In this document: positions 13,690 to 26,310 of the stretch, piece by piece
How positions within the stretch are numbered: the first letter of the stretch is position 1
Layout of the letters: each line of letters opens with the position of its first letter
NCBI GenBank assembly: GCA_033439265.1
Contig: JAVTVX010000015.1
Coordinates: forward strand, 24,543,947 to 24,607,946
Direction: 5' to 3'
DNA length: 64,000 nt
DNA from: Dillenia suffruticosa
Lineage: Eukaryota; Streptophyta; Magnoliopsida; Dilleniales; Dilleniaceae
Made by a program: the position numbers and the translations under genes
Notes under the pieces: model-generated
What the model was told of the DNA's origin: nothing
The model's database searches: none
The model's input: the letters and a program-made list of their open reading frames with translations, nothing else

Positions 13690-15335
13690 CATATAATTTG
13701 CATCATCTCTCAAGAGGTAAGACCATCCCCTTAGACCGAATGAGAGCCACTACCTTCACTAGACGAACCATCATCATTTTATAAAGAACAAAAGTTATTG
13801 TGTCACCTGAAATATCATATAAATGTTATGTAAAATAATTCTTATTATATAAAAAACAAAAATGAGTATGTTACCACTTTCAACATCTTAGGAAGTATTT
13901 CCATATCTGAAAAATCATGAGATAATCATTTAAACTAATATTTAAAATTTACCTTTTGTTTACTTCAAATCACGGTGCATTTTGGTTAACTCTTTTGTAG
14001 AGCTAGTATTTATATAAGAAAATGATGATTTTTCGTAGTAGTTGCTAGGTGTTGGCTCTCTTCCTTTGCATCTAACTCTATTCAGATGGTCCTCGTCGAT
14101 TATTTCAAGAAACACTCTGTCCTCAATTTGATTGATGGATGCTTAAGATGAGGCAGTTTGTTGAGTTGTTATCATTTCATCAACTTGTTTCTATATATAG
14201 AAAAAAATATGTAAAAATATCAATACAAACTCTTATAAAAATATCAGCACAAATGTTTAGAAATGAGTGATATCTAAAATTCATATGACTTACTATCATA
14301 CTGACAAATTCTGGATTCACATACGAACAGTCCTTTTTTTATGAGTAGTTTTGTACAATTCAATTCTATCGGAAAAATGTTTTATCTCTAATTCCTGAAA
14401 TAAAATTGTTAGCAACTAAAAAAAAATACTAATATAACATTAGTATTTAAAATAATTATCAATTCCTTTATCCGCCTCATAAATGACTTTAAGCTGCAAA
14501 TATGCATATATGTTTGCTGCGATTGACTCTTCTTCCTTGCTGCAAGCTTCTAATACAAAATATTTTGAATTCTTATGGTAAGTACATAAAAGTAAATAAA
14601 ATAAAAAAAATATGTTATTACCTTTCCATAAAATAATGTCCTCCTATTCTCGAGAGTTGTGGGCCTCCAGGGTATTTGCTAAAACCTCTTCAGCAGCCTT
14701 CTTTTCATCATAATATTTTTTTAAGAGTATACCTATACTCTTTAAATTTTATAGAAATTGATTTAAGGATGAATGAATCAGTACTATTCTCATTTTCTGT
14801 TTCAAATAAAAATATTTACCATAAAAGAATATATCTAAATTTGAACATGTTGCAAAATAATAAAAAGAAGTAAATCTAGAAAATACTTTTATGAAAGATT
14901 TCATTTGATCTTTCGATATCATAGGGATACTGCACTAGTCCCTGTGGTTAAGAGAGTAAAATCGTAAACTTCTAATCACAAACCATAGAAATTGGCTAGT
15001 ATTTGCGACTCCCATCTAGCAGGTTACAACTTAACATTGAAGAACACTACAATTCATTGTGATCTTAAATTCCATATCTTTGAGAATGCTCCTCCCTCTT
15101 CTTTGAGTACTTTAAAAATCATTAGTCGTAAAATATGAGAATATAAATCAATAAACATCGAAACTTAATATGTTTATAATTAATACTTCGTTTTGATGCA
15201 TTGCCAAATGTAGGATCCTACAAGGTAGAGGTTTCTGGCACACCTCAACATGTGCCTGGAGTGGTTCCTTGGATGATTCCATGATTTTGATTTTCTTAAA
15301 TTTTCCTCTTCTTTCAGACATGTTTCTAGTATAAA
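13690..15335 (-). pseudogene. Decayed CACTA-encoded protein gene, Ptta/En-Spm (TnpA-like) type, copy 1
   Basis: On the minus strand, 14190-13963 reads as 76 codons with a single stop and includes the string FLEIIDEDHLNRVR. This resembles the conserved block of plant Ptta/En-Spm transposon proteins (xFLEIxGxDxxGRVR). A candidate first exon near 15325-15240 begins MSERRGKFKKIKIM. Further pieces are at 14570-14470 and 14720-14640 (KKYYDEKKAAEEVL). The pieces are separated by AT-rich, intron-like gaps with GT/AG borders. Copies 2 and 3 contain the same pieces with different lesions. In-frame stops and frame changes mean no functional protein here. The family call is by motif recall, not by a profile search. 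Confidence 0.5.
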
Positions 15336-16657
15336 AATTAAATGTTTGTAACACGATTTAGTTTGACATAAGTAAACATACAAAATCAATAATGAATAAA
15401 ATGAATTTAAAGTAACTAGAAAATAATTAACTAACCAATAATGAATATAAACTCAATATTCCGTTTCTATACATATATATATATTAATCAAAAGAAAAAA
15501 ATCAATATATATAATGAATTAGTATTGTATATATATGTAAATAGAACAATAAACCAATATATAAATATATAATGAATAGCTAACTATTTTTTTTTAACTT
15601 ATTATCAAATTTCTATCAATGTCTATTATTGAAATCAATATACATATCATTTTTTAAAACATACAAAGTTTTGGTATATGTTGCTAAACCAGTAGCAAAC
15701 TTCTAAATCAGTGAGTTATTTACGTCGTAACTTCAATTATACATGCATGCACGTACACCTATATAAATGTTGCTAAACTAATAGTAAACTTCTAATATAT
15801 AGTGGTAGACTTAAAATCTAGAGGTAGGTGGTGTAAAAAAATTATAAGATATTTGTTCAAACAACAAATATGAATTATAAAATTATATTAAAAAATCTAA
15901 AATATCAATAAAAATTAATTCAATCATAATATTTTAAGAATCAAAAGTTTTAATTGAAAACACATACATTTTTCATTGGACAAATAATGGATTTTTTTCT
16001 TCAAATTTGAAGATAGTTTTGGTGGTTAACCAAAAAATATTGAAAAATAGAGATTTCGATTGTTCGATCAGTGAAAGAAATATAAAGAGGAAATTAAGAT
16101 GTGGAAATAAGAGAGATAGCAGAGAACTAGAGGAAATGGAAAGGAGGGGGCAAAAAAAAAAATAGAAAGGAGAGAGAAAAAAAAATGGATGGGAAGAAAT
16201 GTTGAGAGGGAGAGTTAATGGAAGGATAGGAGGGAAAGAGAAAAATGTTAAAGTGAGATTGTCGATATCAAATTAATATTTCTCATAGTTGTAATCTTAT
16301 TTACCTTTTTTTTTTCTTGAATTTAAAAGCTACAAAATATATTTTTTATCGATTTAAAGTATGCGATGGTAATGTCATCATATTTTGTTTTTCTTATATG
16401 GTGGATTTTTTTAAAATTAATGTGAGATTTAGTCAAATGAGTGAATTTTAAAAAAGAAAAGTAAGAGTAAAATTATAATTAAGTGGATGTAAAATAAATA
16501 TAGGTTATAAATATTAATTGAATTTTAAAAAATTGAGAGGGTACAATTGCTCACCCTCATCCCTTCTTAGGTCCACCCTTGTGTACCTCTATATTTCTAT
16601 GTAAAATGAATATGCACGAAACATTGTCTCCAATTTGGTTGTCAAATCATTGATATA

Positions 16658-18847
16658 TATTATTCAATTAGAGGGGGTGAATTATTGAATGGAAGTATTT
16701 TGAAAGATTTTTTATTATTTAGGTATTTTAAATTAAAAATGATAGAAGTATTTAGTTGTTTAAATAGAAAAATAAGGAACACACAAAAGTTTTTATAATG
16801 GTTCCATCAAACTCTGTGTATGTCAACTTCTAGACTTCTCTTGAATTTTTCACTATCAATTCGCTGATACAAACTCGATTACATGTTCAAGTTGGATCTT
16901 TACAGTATTTCCATCAAACACTAATTTCTCAACCCTACACAAATTGGTTTTCTCTCTAAATCCAAGATAGTGATGCACTCACTATTCTTTTGAAATGTTA
17001 ATATAAGTAAGAAGGAGAGGTCTAAGATGTGAGTTTTAAAAGATAGACTTGGCTTTTATAAGTAGTTACACTCAATAAGAATAAAATTGAAGTAAAAATA
17101 AAGTGTATGAATTAAAGCGGAATAGTAATTGCAATGAGTTCATAGTGGTTTAAATCTTGAATAAAACATTAACTCCTTCATTTCTCATGTCTCAGGTATT
17201 TATTGTGGTGTTGAAGAGATCTGTTGTGTGGTTGTTGAAGTTGAATGTTGCTCATAAATATTTTTCAATTAATGCTTTACGACTGTTCCTTGTTTTGCGT
17301 TGAAACTTCATTTTCTTACTGGCACCACTTTCTTTTTGACCAATTGAGAGATGATCTTGCTGTATTTAAACATTAGATTTTGATAGAAATAGAAATAAAT
17401 AGATAGATCAGAAAAGAGAAAAATATTGTGTTCAAACCATTTTCGAATTTTTAGTTTCTGATAAATTCAGATCGACAACTTTAATTGACACATCGATCTG
17501 AATTCAAAATTTTGTATAATAGATTTCCTTGGTTAGGTTGAGATGGTGAGAACTTGGGTCGACAAGATTTTGTTTTAGATTGAATTGATGGACATGTGAA
17601 CTTAAATTGGTCAACATGTTTTGGTATGTCGGCATGGTTTTAATTAGGCATCGATATGCCTAGATTAGAAACCAATAGCCTTTGTCAACATGTCAGAGAT
17701 TTCAGGTCACATGAATCTATTTTGGAATAAATTAGTGGACATAGCATATTTTAATTGGTCAACATATAAAGATGGGTCAACATATTCAATATCAATATCG
17801 GCATAGTCCTATTCCTATATTCAATTGGTAGACCTGACAATTTAAATTGGTTGATATGCTTAAGGTGTTGACATAATTGAAATGTAGGTCATTGTGTGGC
17901 TCTTAAGGAAAAAATAAAGCAAGTCGACAAGTTGTTAGGAATGTTGACCATTTTTAATAATTTTTGCTTGATACTTGTCGACATGTGTAATAATGGATCG
18001 ATCCATCACTGCAATTGGTGGACCTGACACTTTAAATTTGTCCACCTGAAGTCAACAGGTCGACATACAGTTTTTTTTAGGTCGACATAGAAGGTAGATT
18101 GACCTTTTCACTCAGATTGGGAAAATGTATGAGTAATAAGTTAAGTTGACTTATTTTCGAGAGTTTTGTACAGAAATAACCCCAATAGGAAAACTAATTT
18201 TTAAAACAATCTATCCGTGAAACATATTTCAAAACTAGCCTACCTATATCGAATCTTGAAAACTCAACATGACATTATTCATTTAACAGTGTCACTGTTA
18301 ATTGAATAATACTATGTCGAGTTTTCAAAACTCGACATATACAGTAATACTGTTCAATAAATAGTACCATGTCGAGTCTTCAAGACTCGACAGACTCGAC
18401 ATAGTACACGTTGAGTCTTAAAGACTCGACATAGTACTATTCAATGAATAGTGTATGTTGAGTTTTCAAGACTCAATATAGAAAGGTTAGTTTTGGAATA
18501 TGTTTCGTGGGTAGATTGTTTTAAGAATTAGTTTGACCAATGATGCCAATTCCGTATAAAGCTCTATTTTCAGGGTTGTTGACAAAATTTCACCCAGACA
18601 ATAGTATTGTTTGATTCTTTCATGTCAACAAGCATTATTGATAGGTTGACATGTTTATAGCATTGCGAAAATTGATCGACATGATTCTAAAAAATGGTGG
18701 ATTTAGAAAAATAGGTTGACATATGTTAAGAATACGTCGACAAGGTTTACAAACTTAGTAAATTTTAGTTTTGCTTTATGATATATTTAAATTTATTTTT
18801 CTCTAATTTATTTCTTTTATTATCATCAAAATCTAGTATTCTCAATA
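16658..18847 (-). mobile_element. Copia-type LTR, copy A (3' LTR of the duplicated, truncated element)
   Basis: Homologous along its length to LTRs at 27626-29386 and 36814-38551. It begins TATTATTCAATT (TG in the other two is TA here) and ends CTAGTATTCTCAATA. The left flank ...TTGATATA is the same as for the LTR at 27626, showing that this is a duplicate of one insertion and not a second integration. It is about 430 bp longer than the others, almost entirely because of the foldback element at 18161-18564. It is dense in GTCGACA-type motifs. Confidence 0.85.
18161..18564. mobile_element. Mutator-like foldback MITE with internal palindromes
   Basis: 404 bp present only in LTR copy A; both other LTRs have the uninterrupted site TATTTTCGGGATTGTCGA. 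The flanks are a 9 bp target duplication, TATTTTCGA (18152-18160) and TATTTTCAG (18565-18573), each one change from the empty site. Ends are inverted: GAGTTTTGTACAGAA on the left and GAGCTTTATACGGAA as the reverse complement of the right. Similarity between arms continues inward for most of the element (for example AAAACAATCTA..CG.GAAACATAT in both). Inside are nested palindromes GTCGAGTTTT/AAAACTCGAC and GTCGAGTCTT/AAGACTCGAC. No coding sequence. A 9 bp duplication and long inverted arms fit non-autonomous Mutator-like elements. Confidence 0.8.
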
Positions 18848-21800
18848 ATCTTCCTGTTTTTTATGATGACAAAACCTTGACACACTTATCTAAAGCTTGT
18901 GAGCCTGTTGACTCTTATTCTGTAAGCTTAACTGATTTCTTTGTCAATTTCAGAACCATTCTAATAGAACCATTTCTAACACTAATTTATACTAGTGTCA
19001 TCACCACAAAGGTACTGCCTATTTCCTAAATTCCCTGATGAGTTATTTTTAATATAACCATTTTCTTATCGTCTAGAAATTCACTCTTACTAACCAATCC
19101 TAATGTAGAGAGGCTCATTAGAAATTGCCTATTCTTTGTCTATTCTTCTTCTCCTTTTTGTCATCAATAAAAAGGTCAAGAACAATAGCCCAACCTCATC
19201 AACAATAGCCTAATCATTTTCTTATTAGTAGCTATGTGTTATCAAAAACCATCCTACTGCTCCACAATTTGCAATACTACTCCCAACTTCATCAACAACA
19301 CTCCCAACATTCCTTACTCCTCTATAGTAAGCCAATCTCAGCAACAACACTCCCCTTTCTGATTTAAACAAGCAAAAACTCCAAACCTATAGCAAACAAA
19401 GACACAACAAACATGAGCACACTACATGAAAAGGCAGCAAACAACATCAAACCACAGGTAACATTGTCAGCACCACTTAGCTGTTATCTATTACTCTCCC
19501 TCAATCGTAAAAATATCAAAGTTTAATTAATTTGCTACTATAATAGTTACAATAAGCAACATTTTTCAACAACCCATATGAATGTCAAAGAATGGAACTA
19601 GATTATCAGAAAGGTCATAGAGTAATAATCATTTTAATTTGAACATTACAATTTCAAAGTAAATATTGAAGAAACTAAGCTAATTAATTTCAATTCATAA
19701 TAGTTTTGCATGAGTGAAAATACTAACATGATTATTTTAGCAGATAATGCTCAAAATATTATTCATTTTCAGCAGAAAAGGATCACAAAAGAAATTGAAT
19801 ATTCAATACTATATGAGTGAAATATTTCAAATATCAAGTGCTATAGACTTGATAAATGGTAGCAACAGGCAACATTTTAACCTAAGGCTTTCATACATCA
19901 TCTACACACATTTTATGTTTAAAATTAAGTTAGACAAGTGATCATTGTAAAGCATTATGAGTTTAAACAATTAAACAAGTAGAGTATAACGTAGTCACAA
20001 AATGACCAAAACAAATTATCATAGAAGCAAGAGAAACTAAGGACATTAGATGAAAATCTAAGTAGCATCAAATAAAGTACTTAACTATAATGAGGGTTTA
20101 AGTATAACAAGGAGATGAATTAATAGGATCGGGATGGCTTAGGGTCGCGAAGATGAATCAATTTTCTTTTCCAGTCTGTGCAGCACCATACTGAACATGA
20201 GACTAGCTTGAGTTTGCTTATTCAATCGCTCATTTGAGAGTGCTATGCTTTGCTCAATATTTTCCAATTTGTCTTAAATCATTTCTAAAGTGATAGGCTA
20301 AGAGCTAGATGACTATCCACCTTATTCAGTTTCAGTTGCTTCTTCTTCCACTTCCTCTATTTGTCTTTTCCTTGTCCTTGCATCTTTTCTAACCCATTTA
20401 CCTTTACTATTGCACACCATCTTGCTCTAAGCAGGGAAGATACATTAATTCTATTTTTCTCATTAATTTCTATTACCATATCTTTGTCCAATTCCATACG
20501 ATTGGATGGTAAAATCTAAAAAATCATGCTTGCATATGGTAGGAGAGAATTTTTTAATATATATGCAGCAATCATGAAATACGGAATAATGAAATACAAT
20601 CCAAGATTTTTTCTACTCATAATGCATGCCATGAACTAGAAATCCTCTCTAAAAATGGTTGTATAGTTCCCGCATCTAGGTCTAAGTACATGAATAATAA
20701 TCAAATGGAGAATTCTTTCATGAAACCCTAAATTCATAGCATTTTGTGTTCACAATAATCAAGTTATTATCATTGAAAACTCTCTTATCATGCTCCAAGT
20801 AATTGGATTTCATGTAGGGTTCACATTTGTCATTTGTTACTTATACTAGACAATTTTCTTTGCAAATAGTCCTATTAGTAACTTTAATCACCTTCTGATT
20901 CACATAGGTACTAAAAACACATGACATAAAATGATCATCTACAATAATATGTGTTTTAATCTCAACCCTATCAGATTTTACTTCAATATTATTATAGAAT
21001 AGCTTGATTACTTTTTCATGAATGAACTTGTAAGGAATCATAAGCCAATTGGGGCATATCTCGTTCAAATGCTCTTCGTACTTGAACTTAATCCTTTTGA
21101 GGAACACACAATCAATCAATCTCCCTTGAATATTTTCTCGTAATGTTTTCTCTATTTGAGTGATTGAAATTCATGAGTGTTAAATTAGGGAATGACTTCT
21201 ATCAGTTGAGGCAGCAAAGGAGATTTCAAAGAAGTAGGTTTCACAGAAGAGGACTTCAATGATGATGGCTTAGTTGTAGGCTTTGCAGGAGGTTTCAATG
21301 ATATTGATTGTTTAGAGATAGATAATTATTGTTTAGAGGCCATCGCAAATTAGGGTTTAACAGATCCAATCGCCTAGAGTTTTAGAGGAATGAAATTCGT
21401 CTAGAGAGAAAGAGGAAAATTCGAATTTGAAGAGAGAGAGAGACAAGTCGATATGTTAACTGTTCATATTCCATTTTATATGTCACGGGTCGACTTGTTT
21501 TCAAGCATGTCGACCTATTTTCAAGGTGTCCAAAGTCAGTGGGTCGTAGATTTTTAAAAACATTGACCTGTTTTTAACTGCAATGCATGTCAACATATTA
21601 ACATAAAGGTTGACAAGGCCATGTATATTTTTAGTTTTTCAATAGTAGGTTGACATGATTTCTAAGACAATGGTTAGTAGATCGAGAAAACTGTATACTT
21701 CTCAATTTGTTGACATTCTTGTGAAATAGGTTGACTTGAAATTCATTTTTTCATATTTTCACATACTCTATTTTTCAGTCTTCTTTCTTATTTCTCCATT

Positions 21801-21980
21801 TTTGTCATTTCTAGTTCTCTCTTTAATTTAAAAAATCTATTCTTATCTAATAGGTTGATTTGATAAGAATATCAGTAATCTATTTTTAAGTTTTTATGTA
21901 CTCAAGAATAATTTCGTCTTTCAATACAGTCTCTTATGAAATGATATTTTATTTCAATGTGTTTGGTTTGAAAATGATAC
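18848..21980 (-). mobile_element. 3' part of the copia internal region, duplicated and truncated copy
   Basis: Aligns with 29387-32505 of the full element, starting with a polypurine tract on the minus strand (AAAAAACAGGAAGA next to the LTR). Homology stops at about 21977, where copia sequence is joined to AATAATTAAATTGTATCC, the start of CACTA copy 2. It contains no gag, integrase or reverse transcriptase. The junction is the breakpoint of the roughly 10.8 kb tandem duplication. Confidence 0.75.
20841..21345 (-). pseudogene. Extra 3' ORF of the copia element, truncated copy
   Basis: On the minus strand the frame starts at an ATG near 21342 (MASKQ then a stop), passes a Lys/Pro/Ser-rich stretch (KPPAKPTTKPSSLKS) and, after a frame change, continues to 20841 with FIHEKVIKLFYNNIEV. 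The latter resembles the conserved block (...LVxxFYxN...) of the plant transposon-associated protein found as an extra ORF between pol and the 3' LTR in several plant LTR elements. Stops and a frameshift make it non-functional. The family assignment is tentative. Confidence 0.45.
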
Positions 21981-23676
21981 TCTAGGTTTTATCTCAATAA
22001 TTAAATTGTATCCATATTAATATTCTATAAAATATATTACACACAATATCTTATCACGAAAATCAGAGTCTAAGACATGTGACCCCTGCTACAGATGGAG
22101 AGCCACCGCCACTATATGCTGCTGATGCATTTTTACCCAAATGTCGGGACATTTTTAAACCTTTCGTGATGTTTTCAGCAACAAATATCGAGAAAGACTT
22201 GCACTTTTCGACATTTAACGACCAAACATTACCAAAGGGTTTAACCTATCCTGACGTTTGGCTGGAAAACGTCAGCAAAAGATCAAAACTTTTCTGAGTC
22301 TTTAATCTAAACGTTGGAAAAATTTCATCCTTTTGTCGATATTTTTAACATCAATGTCAGGATTTTTCCACATTATTTTTTTCCTGACTTTTTTTCAGCA
22401 TTTTTTTTGCCCATAATTTAGTGATGACAAAAAAAAAATAAAAAAAAATAAAAAAAAATAAAAAAAAAATGTGGGGAAGGTAAAAACACATGGGGAAATG
22501 TATGGTTTATTTATTTATTTAATGGTGGTGGAACTATTATCACTTATAGTATAAATAAAAAGGTAGTACAAAATAAATAATTTTTTCATTAAAATCATGT
22601 CCCATTCAAAAATAATAAAAAATTCTTTAAATTCCTCTAATCTAAAAGTATTGCTACTATTAATAATTTATGTATGGAATTTTGTTAAATTCGAATTCAA
22701 TTTTAATCAAATTTAATTAAAATCAATATAATTATTAAATATCGATAATTACTAAGAAGGTTTAAAACACCGTCGAGCAATTTGTGAATGCCTGAAAAAA
22801 TTGTTAAAAGCAAGTCAGATTTCTACCATAGTACGATCATTGACATTATTGATTTTACATAGACATGGGATCTTTCGTGCACAAGTTTCTTTTATTTAAG
22901 GGAAAAAAAAATGGCTGTGGTTTTGAAAGGTGACACATCAAGGCAGGTTGTAGACGAAAATGTAAGGAACGAAATATGTTTAAAGTATGAAAAAACATTA
23001 CTCCAAGATTCCATGCATTGTGCGTCTCGCTGCAAATTTTGGCATTTTCTCTGTTCCAAAATTCCATCAGTTTGACACCCTTGCTAGATTTTACCTCCTC
23101 TCTTCTCTCCGCGTACTTCCAATGACTGTCAAAACACATTGTATGAGAGAGTCAAAAAGGTCCATAAAAGGAAAAATAGAGAGAGAATCAATAGATAGCT
23201 AATTTAATAAAATAGAGTATTAGATCTCTTAATTAAATTTTAGATTCAAAATTTGAGAATAAAAAAGATTACGTTAGAAGAGCAATTTTTTAGATAGGGT
23301 TCCTGTTTCGAATCGAATTAATTAAAATATGATTTTAGATAATTATGATAGAAAGAGAAAGAGAGATGGGGGCGGATGACATAAAGAGAATTTATTCCCT
23401 GTTTGAAATCTGAATTAGTTTGAATAAGAACAAAAGCAAACGAGACAAAGGCATTAGCAGAGAAAACATATGGTGGGGGGGGTCCCTTCTCTGAGGGATG
23501 CATGATGAAATTATTCAAGCCGACAGAAATACTATTATTCAATTTCTTTCCAAATATTCATACCCCTTCTCTCTCCGTATATCTGTTTCTGTGCAATGGC
23601 ATCTCTCCCCTAACCTCTGGCGCCCTGTCACTTTACTTGCATCTTTGAAGGCTTTTAACCGAGAGTTTATCCATTT

Positions 23677-23707
<31 letters not shown>

Positions 23708-24449
23708 CCCTTTATTGTTTCTGTTGGAAATAACTTATGGTCAGAAATTATTAGGCCTGGCTTAGTGTTTCACTTATGATCAGAAATAACTCTTGGCTCG
23801 GACCACCAAACTCCAGGGTTGAGGAGTATGTGTGTGTGTGTTTTCTCAACCCCTTATTTTATTTATTTATTTTTTACCATTCCCAACATTTTACAAGATA
23901 TGACAATGAAATAATAAATTTCAAGCAAAATGTCAAGAAAAAAAATTGATCAGAAATTTTCCAAACATTTTTGTAGATAAATAACAAGATCTTGCCGATG
24001 TTTATTTTCATATAAACATCAACAAATATGATATGATTTGTTGACGTTTCGGAGCTGGAACGCTGGCTTCTACTTGTGCACGTTTATCTTTAAAATTGTC
24101 GGGCAAGGACTATGTTTTTCTTTTTTTTTTTTAATAATATATGGTTAGTTCATATTTGTTATCAAAATTTGCTCTCAAACTCAAATCAAACTCAAACCTG
24201 TTTATCGTATTGCCATCAACTATAATATCAAATATCAACCGTAATAACTTGAAATAAATAACCACTCAACTAATAATATCAAATAATTTATTATTCCAAA
24301 CAAATATAATGTACCCATCACTTTTGAACTACAAATAACTCGTTATTCCAACATAATATACATTTTAAAGAAATATACATAATTTTGAACCAAGATTGTA
24401 TTAACAAAAACTTAAATAAGTTAAATTAATAAACAAACATTCCATTACA

Positions 24450-26310
24450 TATAAAATGTGCCTTAACTCTCAAGACATAGGACCATTCCCTTAGACCGAA
24501 TGAGAGCCACTACCTTCACTAGATGTTAATGTGTCACCTAAAATATCATGTAAATGTTATATTCAATAATTCTTATTATATAAAGAACAAAAATGAGTAT
24601 GAGTATGTTACATCCTTTAACATCTCATGTGGTACTTCCATTTATGAAAATCTTGAGATAATCATTTAAAATAACATTTTAAATTTACCTTTTGTTTTCT
24701 TCAATTCACAGTGCACTTTGATTAACTCTTTAGTAGAGCTAGTCTTTGTATAAGAAAATGATAATTTTTCATAGTGGCTGCTAGGTGTTGGCCGTATTCA
24801 TTTACATCTAACTCTAACCGGACAGTCCTTGTTGATTATTTCGAGAAACACTCTGTCCTCAATTTGATTGATGGATGCTTAAGTTGAGGAAGTTTGTTGA
24901 GTTGTTATCGTTTCATCAACTTATTCCTATATATAGAAAAAATATATAAAAATATCAGGACAAACTCTTATAAAAATATTAGAACAAACACTTAGAAATA
25001 AGTGATATCTAAAATTCATGTGACTTACCATCATATTGACAAATTTTAGGCTCACATCTGAACCGTCCTTTTTCTTATTGAAGAGAATCAATAGTCAAAA
25101 TCATTGGCCCTTTCCACAATATCATTGACCTTGATTCAAGATACTCAAGATATTCAACTCAAACATTCTTTCCATTTCAAGTGCAACGGCTCATTTCTCT
25201 TCTAAGACTAGTACAGCTCATGAGATTATAAATAATATTATAAGGAATGCAACATTATCTCTAGAACATACTTAGCATATTTTTCTTGTCTGGTTCTGCT
25301 TATAAATAATTCATTGTACTCCTTGTGAATAGTTAATGGAATGAGAATTATCTTCTATCCATAAACCTCTTTACTTATGGGTAGTTTTATATAATTCAAT
25401 TCTATCGGAAAAATATCCTATCTCTAATTCCTGAAATAAAATTGTTTGTAATTAAAAAAAAAATATTACTAATATAATATTAGTATTTAAAATAATTATC
25501 AATTTCTTTATCCGCCTCGTAAATGACTTTGAGCCGCAAATATGCATATATGTTTGCTGCGAGCGACTCTTCTCCCTTGCTGTAGGCTTCTACTACAAAA
25601 TATTTTGAATTCTTATGGTAAGTATATAAAAGAAAAAAAAATAATTCATGTTATTACCTTTCCATGAAATAATGTCCTCCTATTCTCAAGAGTTTTGGCC
25701 CTCCAGAGCATTTGCTGAAACCTCTTCAGTAGTTTTCTTTTCATCATAATATTTTTTTATGAATATATCTGTACTCTTTAAATTTTATAGAATTTGTTTG
25801 AGGATGAATGTATCAGTACCATTCTCATTTTCTGTTGCGAATAAAAATCTTTGCCATAAGAGAAAATACCTGAATTTGAACATGTTGCAATATAATAAAA
25901 AGAAGTAATCTAGAAAATATCTTTGTAAAAGATTTCATTTGATTTTTCGAGAAAGTGACTAATATTTGCGACTCTCGCCTAACAGGCTATAACTTAACAT
26001 TGAAGGACACTTCAATTCATTGTGGTCTTAAATTCCAAATGTCTTTGAGAATACTCCTTCCTCTTTTTTGAGTACTTCAAAAATCATTAGTGTAAAATAC
26101 GATAATATAAATCAATACATGATCAAACTCAACATGTTTATAATTAATACTTCGTTTTGATACATTGCCAAATGTAGTATCCTGCAAGGTAGAGGTTTCT
26201 TCTCGAATCCGGTACTCCTCAACATGTGCCCGTACTGGTTCCTTGGATGATTCCATAATTTTGATTTTCTTAAATTTTCCTTTTTCTTCATACATGTTTC
26301 TAGCAAAAAA
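24450..26310 (-). pseudogene. Decayed CACTA-encoded protein gene, Ptta/En-Spm type, copy 2
   Basis: Same pieces as at 13690-15335: the FLEII block around 24925-24690 on the minus strand, and a candidate first exon near 26300-26210 reading EEKGKFKKIKIMESSKEP. Compared with copy 1 there are different substitutions, a deletion near 24520 and a solo LTR inserted in the middle. Not functional. The presence of the same exon pieces in three diverged copies is the main support that they were once coding. Confidence 0.45.
25079..25373. mobile_element. Solo LTR (295 bp) of a second LTR retrotransposon family
   Basis: Present in CACTA copy 2 and absent from copies 1 and 3, whose sequences run straight from CTTTTT to ATGAGTAG/GTGGGTGG. 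Perfect 5 bp target duplication CTTAT at 25074-25078 and 25374-25378. The element starts TGAAGAG and ends CTCTTTA (imperfect inverted ends). It has a TATAAATAA box near 25300 followed by TCATTGTACTCC, a layout typical of a short plant LTR. No internal domain remains, so it is best read as the product of LTR-LTR recombination. Confidence 0.75.

Larger units (their letters stand above)
11200..16657 (-). mobile_element. CACTA transposon body, tandem copy 1 (decayed)
   Basis: This stretch aligns over its length with 21985-27625 and, from about 12830, with 39694-45120. Examples are the GGTAAAAACACATGGGGAA block (about 11426 and 22480) and the poly-CT block (12842 and 23681). It contains CACTA-like subterminal repeats (11330-11420, 13080-13320) and remnants of a minus-strand multi-exon transposon gene. 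The duplication boundary is at about 11200. The copy ends where an LTR is inserted at 16658. It lacks the right-end segment seen at 38557-39672. Confidence 0.65.
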
